DNA from: Sphingomonas sp. IBVSS2
GTDB taxonomy: Bacteria; Pseudomonadota; Alphaproteobacteria; Sphingomonadales; Sphingomonadaceae
Assembly (NCBI RefSeq): GCF_002127225.1
Contig: NZ_NFUR01000007.1
Coordinates: forward strand, 1-64,000
Direction of reading: 5' to 3'
DNA: 64,000 bases
The notes under the pieces are model-generated. The model made no database searches. It was not told the DNA's origin and saw nothing but the letters and a program-made list of their open reading frames with translations. Positions 8,581 to 17,291 of the stretch are shown in pieces. The position numbers and the translations under genes were made by a program. How positions within the stretch are numbered: the first letter of the stretch is position 1; each line of letters starts with the position of its first letter.

Positions 8581-8584
8581 CCCC

Positions 8585-10582
8585 TCAGGCGTCGATCACT
8601 TCCTCGTCCAGCCGTGCCGCATTCTCCTGGATGAAGGCGAAACGATGGGCGGGATTGTTGCCCATGAGGCGATCCACCAGATCCTTCACACCGGCGCGCT
8701 CCTCATATTCCTGGGGCAGGGTGATGCGCAGCAGGCCCCGGGTCGCCGGGTCCATGGTGGTTTCCTTGAGCTGGTTCGGGTTCATCTCGCCCAGGCCCTT
8801 GAAGCGGCTGACCTCCACCTTCTTGCCCTTGAACGCCGTGGTCTCGATCTCGAGCCGGTGCGCGTCGTCGCGCGCGTAGAGCGACTTGGAGCCGACCGTC
8901 AGGCGATAGAGCGGCGGCTGGGCGAGGTAGAGATGCCCCTGGCGGACCAGGTCGGGCATTTCCTGGAAGAAGAAGGTCATCAGCAGCGTGGCGATATGCG
9001 CGCCGTCCACGTCCGCGTCGGTCATGATGATGATGCGCTCGTAGCGCAGGTTGCTGGGGTCGCAATCCTTGCGGGTGCCGCAGCCCATGGCGAGGATCAG
9101 GTCGGCGATCTCCTGGTTGGCCAGGATCTTCGCCGAGGTGGCGGAGGCGACGTTGAGGATCTTGCCGCGGATCGGCAGGATCGCCTGGGTCTTGCGGTCG
9201 CGCGCCTGCTTGGCGGAGCCGCCCGCCGAATCGCCCTCGACGATGAACAGCTCGGTGCCCGCCGGATCGTCGGCCGAGCAATCGGTGAGCTTGCCGGGCA
9301 GGCGGAGCTTGCGCGCGCTGGTCGCGGTCTTGCGCTTGACCTCGCGTTCCTGCTTGCGGCGCAGGCGGTCGTCCATCCGCTCGATCACATAGCCGAGCAG
9401 CGCCTTGCCGCGATCCATATTGTCGGCGAGGAAATGGTCGAAATGGTCGCGCACCGCCTTCTCGACCAGGCCGGCGGCCTCGGGCGAAGTCAGCCGGTCC
9501 TTGGTCTGCGACTGGAACTGCGGATCGCGGATGAAGACCGACAGCATGAGCTCGGAGCCGGTCATCACGTCGTCCGCGGTGATGTCCTTGGCCTTCTTGT
9601 TGCCGATCAGCTCGCCAAAGGCACGGATGCCCTTGGTCAGCGCGGCGCGCAGGCCCGCCTCATGGGTGCCGCCATCGGGCGTCGGGATGGTGTTGCAATA
9701 CCAGCTGTACGACCCGTCGGACCATAGCGGCCAGGCGACCGCCCATTCGACGCGGCCGTTGTTCTCGCCCGGGAAATCCTGGCGTCCGGCGAAGAAATCG
9801 GCGGTGGCGCATTCGCGGGCGCCGAGCTGCTCCTTCAGATGGTCGGCCAGGCCGCCGGGGAACTGGAACACCGCTTCGGTCGGGAGGCCGCCCTCGCGGT
9901 CTCCGTCGGAGATCAGCTCGGCGTCGCACTTCCAGCGGATCTCGACGCCGGCGAACAGATAGGCCTTGGAGCGGACCAGCTTGTAGAGCCGGCCCGGCTT
10001 GAACAGCATCTCGCCGAAGATCTCGGTATCGGGCACGAAGCTGACCGAGGTGCCGCGCCGGTTGGGCGTGCCGCCGACATGCTCGAGCGGCCCCAGCGTC
10101 TTCCCCTGGCTGAAGCGCTGGCGATAGAGCTGCTTGTCGCGCGCGACCTCCACGGTGGTGTCGATCGACAGCGCGTTGACCACCGAGATGCCGACGCCGT
10201 GCAGGCCGCCCGAGGTGGCATAGGCCTTGCCGGAGAATTTGCCGCCCGAGTGGAGCATCGAGAGAATCACCTCGAGCGCCGACTTGTCGGGGAATTTCGG
10301 ATGCGGATCGATCGGCATACCGCGGCCATTGTCGACGATGGTGATGCGGTTGCCGGCCTCGAGCGTGACTTCGATGCGGTTGGCATGGCCGGCCACCGCC
10401 TCGTCCATCGCATTGTCGAGGATCTCGGCGGCGAGATGGTGCAGCGCGCGCTCGTCGGTGCCGCCGATATACATGCCCGGGCGGCGCCGGACCGGCTCCA
10501 GCCCTTCGAGGACTTCGATCGAGGAGGCGTCATAGGTGCCGGAGGGCACGCCCGGCGCGGCAAACAGGTCTTCAGCGGCCAT
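8585..10582 (-). CDS. parE: DNA topoisomerase IV subunit B
   Basis: A 665-residue type IIA topoisomerase ATPase subunit that decatenates chromosomes together with ParC. The N-terminal GHKL domain shows EILDNAMDEA, DNGRGMP and GGLHGVG (ATP lid). The TOPRIM domain, at about residues 435-550, contains FIVEGDSAGGSAK and DADVDGAH, and the C-terminus has FKGLGEMN. ParE rather than GyrB is favoured by length, since it lacks the insert typical of proteobacterial GyrB. The start at 10582 (MAAEDLF) is the last Met before the conserved region. Confidence 0.95.
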   Translation of the reverse strand: MAAEDLFAAPGVPSGTYDASSIEVLEGLEPVRRRPGMYIGGTDERALHHLAAEILDNAMDEAVAGHANRIEVTLEAGNRITIVDNGRGMPIDPHPKFPDKSALEVILSMLHSGGKFSGKAYATSGGLHGVGISVVNALSIDTTVEVARDKQLYRQRFSQGKTLGPLEHVGGTPNRRGTSVSFVPDTEIFGEMLFKPGRLYKLVRSKAYLFAGVEIRWKCDAELISDGDREGGLPTEAVFQFPGGLADHLKEQLGARECATADFFAGRQDFPGENNGRVEWAVAWPLWSDGSYSWYCNTIPTPDGGTHEAGLRAALTKGIRAFGELIGNKKAKDITADDVMTGSELMLSVFIRDPQFQSQTKDRLTSPEAAGLVEKAVRDHFDHFLADNMDRGKALLGYVIERMDDRLRRKQEREVKRKTATSARKLRLPGKLTDCSADDPAGTELFIVEGDSAGGSAKQARDRKTQAILPIRGKILNVASATSAKILANQEIADLILAMGCGTRKDCDPSNLRYERIIIMTDADVDGAHIATLLMTFFFQEMPDLVRQGHLYLAQPPLYRLTVGSKSLYARDDAHRLEIETTAFKGKKVEVSRFKGLGEMNPNQLKETTMDPATRGLLRITLPQEYEERAGVKDLVDRLMGNNPAHRFAFIQENAARLDEEVIDA

Positions 10583-10633
10583 GGAGAACGTATAGGGGGT
10601 GCGAGGTGAGGGGCGCAAGAGATGGGGCTTTCC

Positions 10634-10755
10634 AATTCGTCCCCCGGCTTGTTGGGGGAGGGGGACCGCCGCGGCACGTGCCGGTGACCTGCGGTCCCCT
10701 CCACCACGACGCTCCGCGTCGCGGTCCCCCTCCCCGAGGCGAGCTCGGGGAGGAA
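10634..10755. repeat. Compound palindromic repeat
   Basis: This intergenic element has outer arms around GGGGGAGGGGGACCGC (left, near 10653-10668) and its near-complement (right, near 10731-10746). A local hairpin, CCCCGAG-GCGAG-CTCGGGG, lies near the right edge and is followed by ATTTTT on the plus strand. The right hairpin resembles the palindrome at 45760-45790. It lies between two minus-strand genes and may terminate the chemoreceptor transcript. No reading frame is evident. Confidence 0.65.
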
Positions 10756-10764
10756 TTTTTGGAA

Positions 10765-12288
10765 TCACGCCGCCTTGAGCTGGGCGATGAACTTGTCGGT
10801 CGCCGCTTCCAGCGCCACCGCCGCCTCGGAAAGCCCGGTCGCGGCGCTGGAGACCTGGTCGGACAGCGCCTCGGTGTCGCTTGCCACGGTGGCGACGGCG
10901 CCGATCCGCTCGGCCATGCGGGTGGCCCCCATCGCCGTGTCGTGGGCGGTCGCTTCGATCATGCTCGCGGCCTGGCGCTGCCCGTCGACTTCGCCGCGGA
11001 TCGCCTCCGCGGCCGCCGCGACCTCGGCGACGGTGGCGGCGATCTCGTCGAGCGCGCCGTGCGCCAGGGTGGCGCCACCCTGGACGGTGCCGGCAAGGGT
11101 GCGAATCTCCTCGGTGGCGGAGCCGGTCTGGTTGGCGAGCGCCTTCACTTCGTGCGCGACCACCGCGAAGCCGCGGCCGATATCGCCGGCGCGCGCCGCT
11201 TCGATCGTGGCATTGAGTGCCAGCAGGTTGGTCCGGGCGGCGATCTCCTGGATCGATTCGGCGAAGCGGGTGATGGTGTTCGCGCGCTCCGCCAGGGCGC
11301 GCACCGCATTCTCGCCCGAACGCGAGACGCCGCGCGCCGCGCCGCTCAGATTCGCCTGCTGGTCGACGCTGGTGGCGATCGCCACGATCGAGGCGGTGAG
11401 CTGGCGCACGCCGCTGGCGAGCCCGCCCGCAGTGTCCGAAGCCTGGCTGGCGATGTGCGCGGTCGCGGCGAGCTCGACGCTTGCCGTGTGGGCCAGCGAA
11501 TTGAGCGCATGGGCCGAGCGATCGAGGTCGCTCGCGGCACGGGTCACGTCGCGCACCGTCTCGGCGACCGAATCCTGAAAGGCGGTGGCGAGCGCCAGCA
11601 TCTCGCGGCGGCGCTCGGCAGTCGCGTCGCGCTCGCTCGTCTCGCGGCGCGCCCGCTCGGCGCGCTCGCGCGATTCGGCGGCGCGCATCGCGGTGAGCGC
11701 CGCCTCGGCATCGTCGCGCCGCGCGGTGGCGTCGGCTGCGAAGCGGTCGCTCTGGGCGCGGGCATCGGCCTGCGCCTCGATCAGGCGGACGAGCTGGGTG
11801 GTGAGATAGGCGAGCACCGCGAATTCGAGCAGCACCGCCACGGCATGGAAGACGACGCGCCCGAAATTGCCGCCGCCCTCGAACACCCAGGCCGGCACCG
11901 CGAGCTGGAAGACGATGTGATGGGCCGCGATCATCGCGCAGGCGAGCGCGATCGGACGCCAGTCGTAGAGCAGCGTCAGGCCCGAGAGCGCGACGAAGAA
12001 ATACATGTGCGAGTCCATCTGCCAGGGATGGCCGGTCAGCGCATAGACGGCGAGCGCGGGCTGGATCGCGGCGAGCGTGCCGACGATCAGCCGCGCGGCG
12101 GCATCGTAGCGGCGGCGCAGCGCGACGATCGTCGGGACGATGTTCGCCGCGGCGCCCAGCAGGAAGGTCATCCACTCGCGCTGGCTGCCCAGCAGCAGCC
12201 CGAGCAGGAAGACCACGCCGACGGTCGCCCAGCTCGCCATGACCAGCGTCCGGACGCCGCGGCGGCGAAGACGATCGATCTCGTTCAT
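10765..12288 (-). CDS. Methyl-accepting chemotaxis protein with six-helix N-terminus
   Basis: A 507-residue chemoreceptor. Residues about 15-180 form six transmembrane helices with short loops, so no periplasmic ligand domain and no HAMP domain are visible. A coiled coil rich in Arg and Ala follows, then the signalling domain with the conserved tip IAARTNLLALNATIEAARAG and FAVVAHEVKALANQT. No CheR/CheB-binding pentapeptide is seen at the C-terminus. The start at 12288 (MNEIDR) has GGAGGA upstream and overlaps the preceding stop as ATGA. Membrane-embedded or energy sensing is inference. Confidence 0.88.
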   Translation of the reverse strand: MNEIDRLRRRGVRTLVMASWATVGVVFLLGLLLGSQREWMTFLLGAAANIVPTIVALRRRYDAAARLIVGTLAAIQPALAVYALTGHPWQMDSHMYFFVALSGLTLLYDWRPIALACAMIAAHHIVFQLAVPAWVFEGGGNFGRVVFHAVAVLLEFAVLAYLTTQLVRLIEAQADARAQSDRFAADATARRDDAEAALTAMRAAESRERAERARRETSERDATAERRREMLALATAFQDSVAETVRDVTRAASDLDRSAHALNSLAHTASVELAATAHIASQASDTAGGLASGVRQLTASIVAIATSVDQQANLSGAARGVSRSGENAVRALAERANTITRFAESIQEIAARTNLLALNATIEAARAGDIGRGFAVVAHEVKALANQTGSATEEIRTLAGTVQGGATLAHGALDEIAATVAEVAAAAEAIRGEVDGQRQAASMIEATAHDTAMGATRMAERIGAVATVASDTEALSDQVSSAATGLSEAAVALEAATDKFIAQLKAA

Positions 12289-12599
12289 GCGGCTGCTCCT
12301 CCGCACAGGGCCGGTGGTGCCGCGAGGATGAGGATCGCCCGGCCCCGGAGCGCCGAGGCGATGGCGAAATGCGTGCCCGTGACGACGAAGCTGCCTGGCA
12401 GCGGCCCGTCGCCGAGCAGTTGCGCGCCGCCGTCGATTGCCTGGGCGAGCATGCGGTCCGCTGCGCCGGGCAGCATCGGCACGAGCAGCATCCGCCCCTG
12501 GCTGGGAGGCCAGAAGGCCGCGCAGGCCACTACCAGCCCGGCGAGCGCGAGCTGCGCGGCCAGGGCGTGATGGGCGAGGATTGATCCGAAACGGTTCAT
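12285..12599 (-). CDS. Small membrane-anchored protein translated with chemoreceptor
   Basis: A 104-residue protein with one strong N-terminal helix (about 10-31) and a second hydrophobic segment near the C-terminus (about 80-95). I do not recognise the family and see no catalytic motif. Its stop overlaps the chemoreceptor start by four bases (ATGA), which implies coupled translation and possibly a role in the same signalling unit. Between it and coq7 are only about 57 bases with no identifiable element. Confidence 0.55.
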   Translation of the reverse strand: MNRFGSILAHHALAAQLALAGLVVACAAFWPPSQGRMLLVPMLPGAADRMLAQAIDGGAQLLGDGPLPGSFVVTGTHFAIASALRGRAILILAAPPALCGGAAA

Positions 12600-12656
12600 T
12601 CCGCGCGTCTAGCGGGAATTAGGTTAGAAACACGTAAACCACGGTATTTGCGTAGA

Positions 12657-13238
12657 TTACGATATTCGCCGTGCGTGTCCGATGGCCCTTGGCCCGGATC
12701 GGCGGTGCATGCCGATCCAGATCACCGCCTCGGTTGCGATGCCGACGCCGGCGTCGAGGATGTGCTGGAGGGGGCCGCCCCGCAGATGTGCCACCGATCG
12801 ATCGTGATGCTCCTGCTCCTCCTCGACGATGTCCAGGAGGATGGCGACCGCGGCCGGATCGCTGGTTTCGAGCGCCGCGATCTGCGCGGTCATGTGGCGC
12901 AGCACGACTCGCTCGATCGCAACCGTGGTGGCGGCGATCGCGTGGCGGCCGAGCAGGCCGGTGATGGTGCCGAGCACGGTGCCGAGCGCCGCGCACAGGG
13001 CATGGCTAGGGCAATGCGCCTGGTCGCGGCGCGCGAGTTCGGCGGCGAACAGCGCGCGGTGACGCATCTCGTGCGCGATGAACGCCTCGATCTCGGTCAG
13101 CAAGCCCGGCGCGGTCCAGCGGGCGAGCCGCAGCTGCGCCCGATAGACGCACACTGCGCCATGCTCGCCGGCATGGTCGACGCGCAGCACGCGGTCACCC
13201 AGCGTCTCGCCAGGTGCCAGGCGTGCCGCGATCGGCAT
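12657..13238 (-). CDS. coq7: COQ7-type demethoxyubiquinone hydroxylase
   Basis: A 193-residue di-iron carboxylate hydroxylase for the C6 hydroxylation in ubiquinone synthesis, at the inner membrane. Iron ligands are visible in RVDHAGEHGAV, the HEMRH motif and the EEEQEHHD motif. A TTG one codon upstream is possible, but the ATG at 13238 is preferred. Only six bases separate it from the upstream gcrA stop, so the two are probably co-transcribed. The length agrees with bacterial COQ7 proteins of about 170-200 residues. Confidence 0.92.
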   Translation of the reverse strand: MPIAARLAPGETLGDRVLRVDHAGEHGAVCVYRAQLRLARWTAPGLLTEIEAFIAHEMRHRALFAAELARRDQAHCPSHALCAALGTVLGTITGLLGRHAIAATTVAIERVVLRHMTAQIAALETSDPAAVAILLDIVEEEQEHHDRSVAHLRGGPLQHILDAGVGIATEAVIWIGMHRRSGPRAIGHARRIS

Positions 13239-13244
13239 CAAGGT

Positions 13245-13895
13245 TCAGCGGACGCGCGGGCCGCCAAAGGGCAGGGGCGGCGGCGGGCGGCGATCGCGGC
13301 GGGGCAGCTGCGCCTGATAGGCATGGCCGCAATGCTCGACGCAATAAGGGAAGCCCGGGTTCACCTTGTCGCCGCAGAAGTGGAAGTCCGGCTCGCCCGG
13401 ATGGCCGATCGGCCATTTGCAGATCTTGTCGTTGAGATCGAGCAGGCTGGTCTTGTCCGCGATCGCCTCGGACGGCTTGGCGGGGACGAGCCGGCGGGGC
13501 GGGGCGGGCGAGATCGGCGGGGTCTGCTCGCCGGGATTCTGGCGGACGAAGCCGCCCGGGCCGACCGAACGGAGCACCGGTCCGTCGGAAGCGGGCTTGG
13601 GCTCGGCGGGAGCGGAAGGCGTGGCGGCCGGCGCGGCGGCGCGCGGGGCCGGCGACTCGACAGGCGCGGCGGCGGCTGGCGTCGGGCGCGGCGCGGGCGC
13701 CGGCTTGGGCTCGGCCGCGACCTTGGGTTCGTTGGGCTTCACGGGCGACGGACGCGCGGGCAGGCCCAGGCGGTGCGCCTTGCCGATCACGGCATTGCGG
13801 CTCACGCCGCCCAGCTCCTCGGCGATCTGGGTTGCGGTCAGGCCGCTGTCCCACATCTTCTTCAGCGTATCGATCCGCTCTTCGGTCCAGCTCAA
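13245..13895 (-). CDS. gcrA: GcrA cell-cycle regulator
   Basis: A 216-residue transcription factor. The N-terminal helix-turn-helix is diagnostic (MSWTEERIDTLKKMW, then SRNAVIGKAHRLGL). A long Pro/Ala linker (about 48-130) leads to the C-terminal sigma70-binding domain with CKWPIGHPGEPDFHFCG and CVEHC. GcrA acts with RNA polymerase at promoters carrying GANTC sites methylated by CcrM. The start is an unusual TTG at 13895, fixed by the conserved MSWT start and a GGAAGAGAAG site upstream. The ABC permease is divergent, 55 bases away. Confidence 0.95.
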   Translation of the reverse strand: MSWTEERIDTLKKMWDSGLTATQIAEELGGVSRNAVIGKAHRLGLPARPSPVKPNEPKVAAEPKPAPAPRPTPAAAAPVESPAPRAAAPAATPSAPAEPKPASDGPVLRSVGPGGFVRQNPGEQTPPISPAPPRRLVPAKPSEAIADKTSLLDLNDKICKWPIGHPGEPDFHFCGDKVNPGFPYCVEHCGHAYQAQLPRRDRRPPPPLPFGGPRVR

Positions 13896-13950
13896 AACTT
13901 CTCTTCCTTCACCTTGCAGGCGGCCCGCGCAGCGGTTACGCGAACGCGCG

Positions 13951-14790
13951 ATGAGCAGCCAGCCTGAATTCGGTCAACAGCTCCCCGAGCCCGGCGTTCC
14001 GGTGATCCGCAACGTCAACTGGGGAGGTTTGCGCACCCTCTATATCAAGGAGGTGCGCCGTTTCTTCAAGGTGCAGCTCCAGACGGTATGGGCACCGGCG
14101 GTCACGACGCTGCTGTTCCTGGTGATCTTCACCGTCGCGCTGGGCGGCGGCGGGCGGATGGTGACGCTCCAGCACCGCGAGATTCACTTCGCCGAATTCA
14201 TCGCGCCCGGCCTGATCGTGATGGGCATGCTGCAGAACGCCTTCGCCAACGCCAGCTTCTCGCTGCTCGTCGGCAAGATCCAGGGCACGATCGTCGATTA
14301 CCTCATGCCCCCGCTCTCGACCACCGAGGTGCTCGCTGCCCTGTGCGGCGGGGCGGTGACGCGCGCCTTCTGCGTCGGCGGCACGGTGTGGCTGGCGATG
14401 GCGATCTGGGGCGTGAACGTGTGGCCGCAGCATCTCTGGGCGGTGCTGTGGTTCGGCTTTCTCGGTTCGCTGTTCCTGTCGCTGATGGGTGTGCTCACGT
14501 CGATCTGGGCGGAGAAGTTCGATCATGCCGCGGCGGTGACCAACTTCGTCGTGGCGCCGCTCGCCCTGCTCTCGGGCACCTTCTACTCGGTCGAGCGGCT
14601 GGCCCCGACCTTCCAGGCGATCAGCCACGCCAATCCCTTCTTCTACATCATCTCGGGCTTCCGCTACGGCTTCCTCGGAGTCGCCGATTCGCCGATCCTG
14701 GTCGGCAGCCTGGTGATCCTGGGGCTGGACGTGCTGCTGGGCTTTGTCTGCTACGCGCTGCTGCGGCGCGGATGGAAGATCAAGAACTAG
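13951..14790 (+). CDS. ABC-2 type transporter permease
   Basis: A 279-residue integral membrane protein of the ABC-2 permease family with about six helices, starting after a cytoplasmic segment that contains the family-typical LRTLYIKEVRRF. The motif region PLSTTEVLAALCGG and the FYSVERLAP loop resemble NodJ/YadH-like exporters. These permeases pair with a separate ATPase to export polysaccharides, lipids or drugs. No ATP-binding gene lies beside it here, so its partner must be encoded elsewhere. Confidence 0.88.
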   Translation: MSSQPEFGQQLPEPGVPVIRNVNWGGLRTLYIKEVRRFFKVQLQTVWAPAVTTLLFLVIFTVALGGGGRMVTLQHREIHFAEFIAPGLIVMGMLQNAFANASFSLLVGKIQGTIVDYLMPPLSTTEVLAALCGGAVTRAFCVGGTVWLAMAIWGVNVWPQHLWAVLWFGFLGSLFLSLMGVLTSIWAEKFDHAAAVTNFVVAPLALLSGTFYSVERLAPTFQAISHANPFFYIISGFRYGFLGVADSPILVGSLVILGLDVLLGFVCYALLRRGWKIKN

Positions 14791-14840
14791 GCCGATTCCA
14801 AGTCGATAGCGTGGGCGCATGCCCCTTGCCGAAACGATTA

Positions 14841-14870
14841 TTGACCTCTCCCGGCCGCCGCACGTAAACA
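14841..14870 (+). promoter_or_regulatory. Candidate sigma70-type promoter before argD
   Basis: TTGACC at 14841-14846 is followed after 18 bases by TAAACA at 14865-14870. The predicted start would fall just before the hairpin at 14879-14900, so the argD transcript would begin with that hairpin. This is based on spacing and consensus match only. Confidence 0.35.
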
Positions 14871-14878
14871 CCCGCCTC

Positions 14879-14904
14879 GGGCGGTCCCGACAGGCCGCCC
14901 TTTT
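14879..14904 (+). terminator. Intrinsic terminator between ABC permease and argD
   Basis: GGGCGG (14879-14884) pairs with CCGCCC (14895-14900), extended by an inner CC/GG pair, and is followed by TTTT. It probably ends the permease transcript. Because a promoter-like sequence lies upstream of it, it could also be a leader attenuator for argD. Confidence 0.65.
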
Positions 14905-14953
14905 GCGTTTCTGGAGTCTCGTTTCGAGCTTTTCACGAAGGAGGTACGTTCCC

Positions 14954-16150
14954 ATGACCATCACCCCGCTCATGCCCGTCTATCCGCGGTGCGCTGTGCG
15001 GCCGGTGCGAGGCGAGGGCGTGTATCTCTATGGCGAGCGCGGCGAGCAGTATCTCGACTTCGCTGCGGGCATCGCGGTCAACGCGCTCGGCCATGGCCAT
15101 CCGCACCTGACCAAGGTGCTGCAGGACCAGGTCGCCACGCTGATGCACGTGTCGAACCTCTATGGCAGCCCCCAGGGCGAGGCGCTGGCCCAGCGGATCG
15201 TCGACAACAGCTTCGCCGACACGGTGTTCTTCACCAATTCGGGGGTCGAGGCGATCGAGTGCGCGATCAAGACCGCGCGCCGCTATCACTATGTCAACGG
15301 CAACCCGCAGCGCCACAAGCTGATCACCTTCAAGAACGCCTTTCACGGCCGTTCGATCGGCGCGATCTCGGCGACCGACCAGCCCAAGATGCGCGACGGC
15401 TTCGAGCCCCTGCTGCCCGGCTTCGACTATGTGAAGTTCAACGACCTGGAGGGGGCGCTCGCCAAGATCGACGGCGAGACCGCCGGCTTCCTGGTCGAGA
15501 CGGTGCAGGGCGAGGGCGGCATGACCGCCGGCACGCCCGAGTTCATCCAGGGCCTGCGCAAGGCGTGCGACGCGCATGGCCTGCTGCTCATCCTCGACGA
15601 GATCCAGTGCGGCTATGGCCGCACCGGCAAGATGTGGGCCTATGAGCATTATGGCATCACCCCGGACATCATGACCGCCGCCAAGGGCATCGGCGGCGGC
15701 TTCCCGCTCGGCGCCTGCCTGGCGACCGAGGAAGCGGCGAAGGGCATGGTGATCGGCACGCACGGCTCCACCTATGGCGGCAATCCGCTCGCCATGGCCG
15801 CGGGCCAGGCCGTGCTCGACGTGATGCTCGAGCCGGGCTTCCTCGATCACGTCACCAAGATGGGCGAGCGGCTGCGCCAGGCCTTCGAGCAGATGATCCC
15901 CAACCATGATCATTTGTTCGAGGAGATCCGCGGCAAGGGGCTGATGCTCGGCATCAAGATGAAGGAGCCGGCGGTGAGCCGCGACTTCGTGGCGCATCTG
16001 CGCGACAATCACGGGCTGCTGACCGTCGCCGCCGGCGAGAACGTGTTCCGCGTGCTGCCGCCGCTGGTGATCAACGAGGATCACATCGCCGAATGCATCG
16101 AGCGCCTGAGCGAGGGTGCGCGGACCTTTGGGACGCCCAGCGATGACTAG
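14954..16150 (+). CDS. argD: Acetylornithine aminotransferase
   Basis: A 398-residue class III PLP aminotransferase that makes N-acetylornithine in arginine synthesis and may also serve lysine synthesis. The family signature LILDEIQCGYGRTGKMWA and the PLP lysine in MTAAKGIGGGFPLGA are present, along with TNSGVEAIECAIKTAR near the N-terminus. An excellent ribosome site, AAGGAGGT (14938-14945), stands eight bases before the ATG and fixes the start. The stop overlaps the next small gene by eight bases, and argF follows. Confidence 0.95.
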   Translation: MTITPLMPVYPRCAVRPVRGEGVYLYGERGEQYLDFAAGIAVNALGHGHPHLTKVLQDQVATLMHVSNLYGSPQGEALAQRIVDNSFADTVFFTNSGVEAIECAIKTARRYHYVNGNPQRHKLITFKNAFHGRSIGAISATDQPKMRDGFEPLLPGFDYVKFNDLEGALAKIDGETAGFLVETVQGEGGMTAGTPEFIQGLRKACDAHGLLLILDEIQCGYGRTGKMWAYEHYGITPDIMTAAKGIGGGFPLGACLATEEAAKGMVIGTHGSTYGGNPLAMAAGQAVLDVMLEPGFLDHVTKMGERLRQAFEQMIPNHDHLFEEIRGKGLMLGIKMKEPAVSRDFVAHLRDNHGLLTVAAGENVFRVLPPLVINEDHIAECIERLSEGARTFGTPSDD

Positions 16151-16367
16151 GCCGGGTCTGCGCGACCTTGCCGCGAGCCTGATGCTGCTCGTCGGTCTGG
16201 CCGCGCTGACTCCGTTCCTCCTCCTGCTCGGCACGACGATCGTATCGGGCATCGATCCCCATGAAGGCATGCTCTTCTTGTTGCTCTTCGCCAGCGCCGC
16301 AGCTGGTGGAGCGCTGCTGGTTGGGTCTGCCTGGATGTACACCTCTTCTCTCAAGGCGAAGCTTTGA
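16143..16367 (+). CDS. Small membrane protein within the arg run
   Basis: A 74-residue protein with two transmembrane helices (about 8-30 and 41-64) joined by a short acidic loop (GIDPHEG). The start overlaps the end of argD by eight bases and its stop overlaps argF as TGATG. I do not recognise the family. Its tight insertion between argD and argF means it is translated with them, but nothing in the sequence shows a role in arginine metabolism. Confidence 0.65.
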   Translation: MTRPGLRDLAASLMLLVGLAALTPFLLLLGTTIVSGIDPHEGMLFLLLFASAAAGGALLVGSAWMYTSSLKAKL

Positions 16368-17281
16368 TGCGCCACTTCCTCGATCTGTCCGACGCCGGCC
16401 CTGTCGGCATCCAGGCGATGCTCGACGATGCCATTGCCCGCAAGCAGGCCCGTGTCGGCTGGTCCAAGGGGAAGGTGGACGCCGACGCTCCGCTCGCCGG
16501 TCGCGTGCTGGCGATGGTGTTCGAGAAGAACTCCACGCGCACCCGCGTCTCGTTCGACATGGCGATCCGCCAGCTCGGCGGCACTTCGATCGTGATGGAT
16601 GCGGGCAGCATGCAGCTCGGCCGCGGCGAGAGCATCGCCGATACCGCGCGCATCCTCTCGGGCTATGTCGACGCGATCATGATCCGTACCGACGATCATC
16701 AGAAGGTGGTCGACATGGCGCGCTATGCCAGCGTGCCGGTGATCAACGGCCTCACCGACGCTTCGCACCCCTGCCAGATCATGGCGGACCTGGAGACGAT
16801 CCTCGAGGCGGGCTTCGCGCTGCCGGGGCTGAAGGTCGCCTGGCTCGGCGACGGCAACAATGTCCTCGCCTCGATCATGGAGGCCGGCGGGCTGATGGGC
16901 TTCGACGTCGTCGCGGCCTGCCCCCAGGGCTATCAGCCGAGCGACGCGGACGTCGCCCGCGGCAAGGGCCGGGCCAGGGTCGTCGGCACGCCGCACGAAG
17001 CGGTGGAGGGCGCCGACATCATCGTCACCGATACCTGGATCTCGATGGGCCAGGCCCATGCCGAGACCAAGCTTGCCGCGATGATGCCCTTCCAGGTGAC
17101 CGAGGCGCTGATGGCCGAGGCCAGGCCAGGCGCGAAGTTCCTCCACTGCCTGCCCGCGCATCGCGGCGAGGAAGTGGTCGATGCCGTGATCGACGGGCCG
17201 CAATCGCTGATCTGGCAGGAGGCGGAAAACCGCCTCCACGCGCAAAAGGCGGTGCTACGGTGGTGCTTCGGGCAGATCTAG
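16367..17281 (+). CDS. argF: Ornithine carbamoyltransferase
   Basis: A 304-residue cytoplasmic enzyme joining ornithine and carbamoyl phosphate to form citrulline. The carbamoyl phosphate loop STRTR lies in EKNSTRTRVSFD, followed by HPCQ and the ornithine-binding HCLPAHRGEEV near the C-terminus. The ATG at 16367 overlaps the preceding stop; a TTG one codon earlier is less likely. The length is typical. It is followed 10 bases later by a small membrane protein. Confidence 0.96.
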   Translation: MRHFLDLSDAGPVGIQAMLDDAIARKQARVGWSKGKVDADAPLAGRVLAMVFEKNSTRTRVSFDMAIRQLGGTSIVMDAGSMQLGRGESIADTARILSGYVDAIMIRTDDHQKVVDMARYASVPVINGLTDASHPCQIMADLETILEAGFALPGLKVAWLGDGNNVLASIMEAGGLMGFDVVAACPQGYQPSDADVARGKGRARVVGTPHEAVEGADIIVTDTWISMGQAHAETKLAAMMPFQVTEALMAEARPGAKFLHCLPAHRGEEVVDAVIDGPQSLIWQEAENRLHAQKAVLRWCFGQI

Positions 17282-17291
17282 GAGGCGTGTC

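Noticed and set aside
8585..12175. A 1196-codon open frame on the minus strand that would fuse parE to a long upstream protein
   Set aside because: The part upstream of 10582 runs through a palindromic repeat and out of frame through the chemoreceptor gene; it has Arg/Ala-rich shadow composition and no domain.
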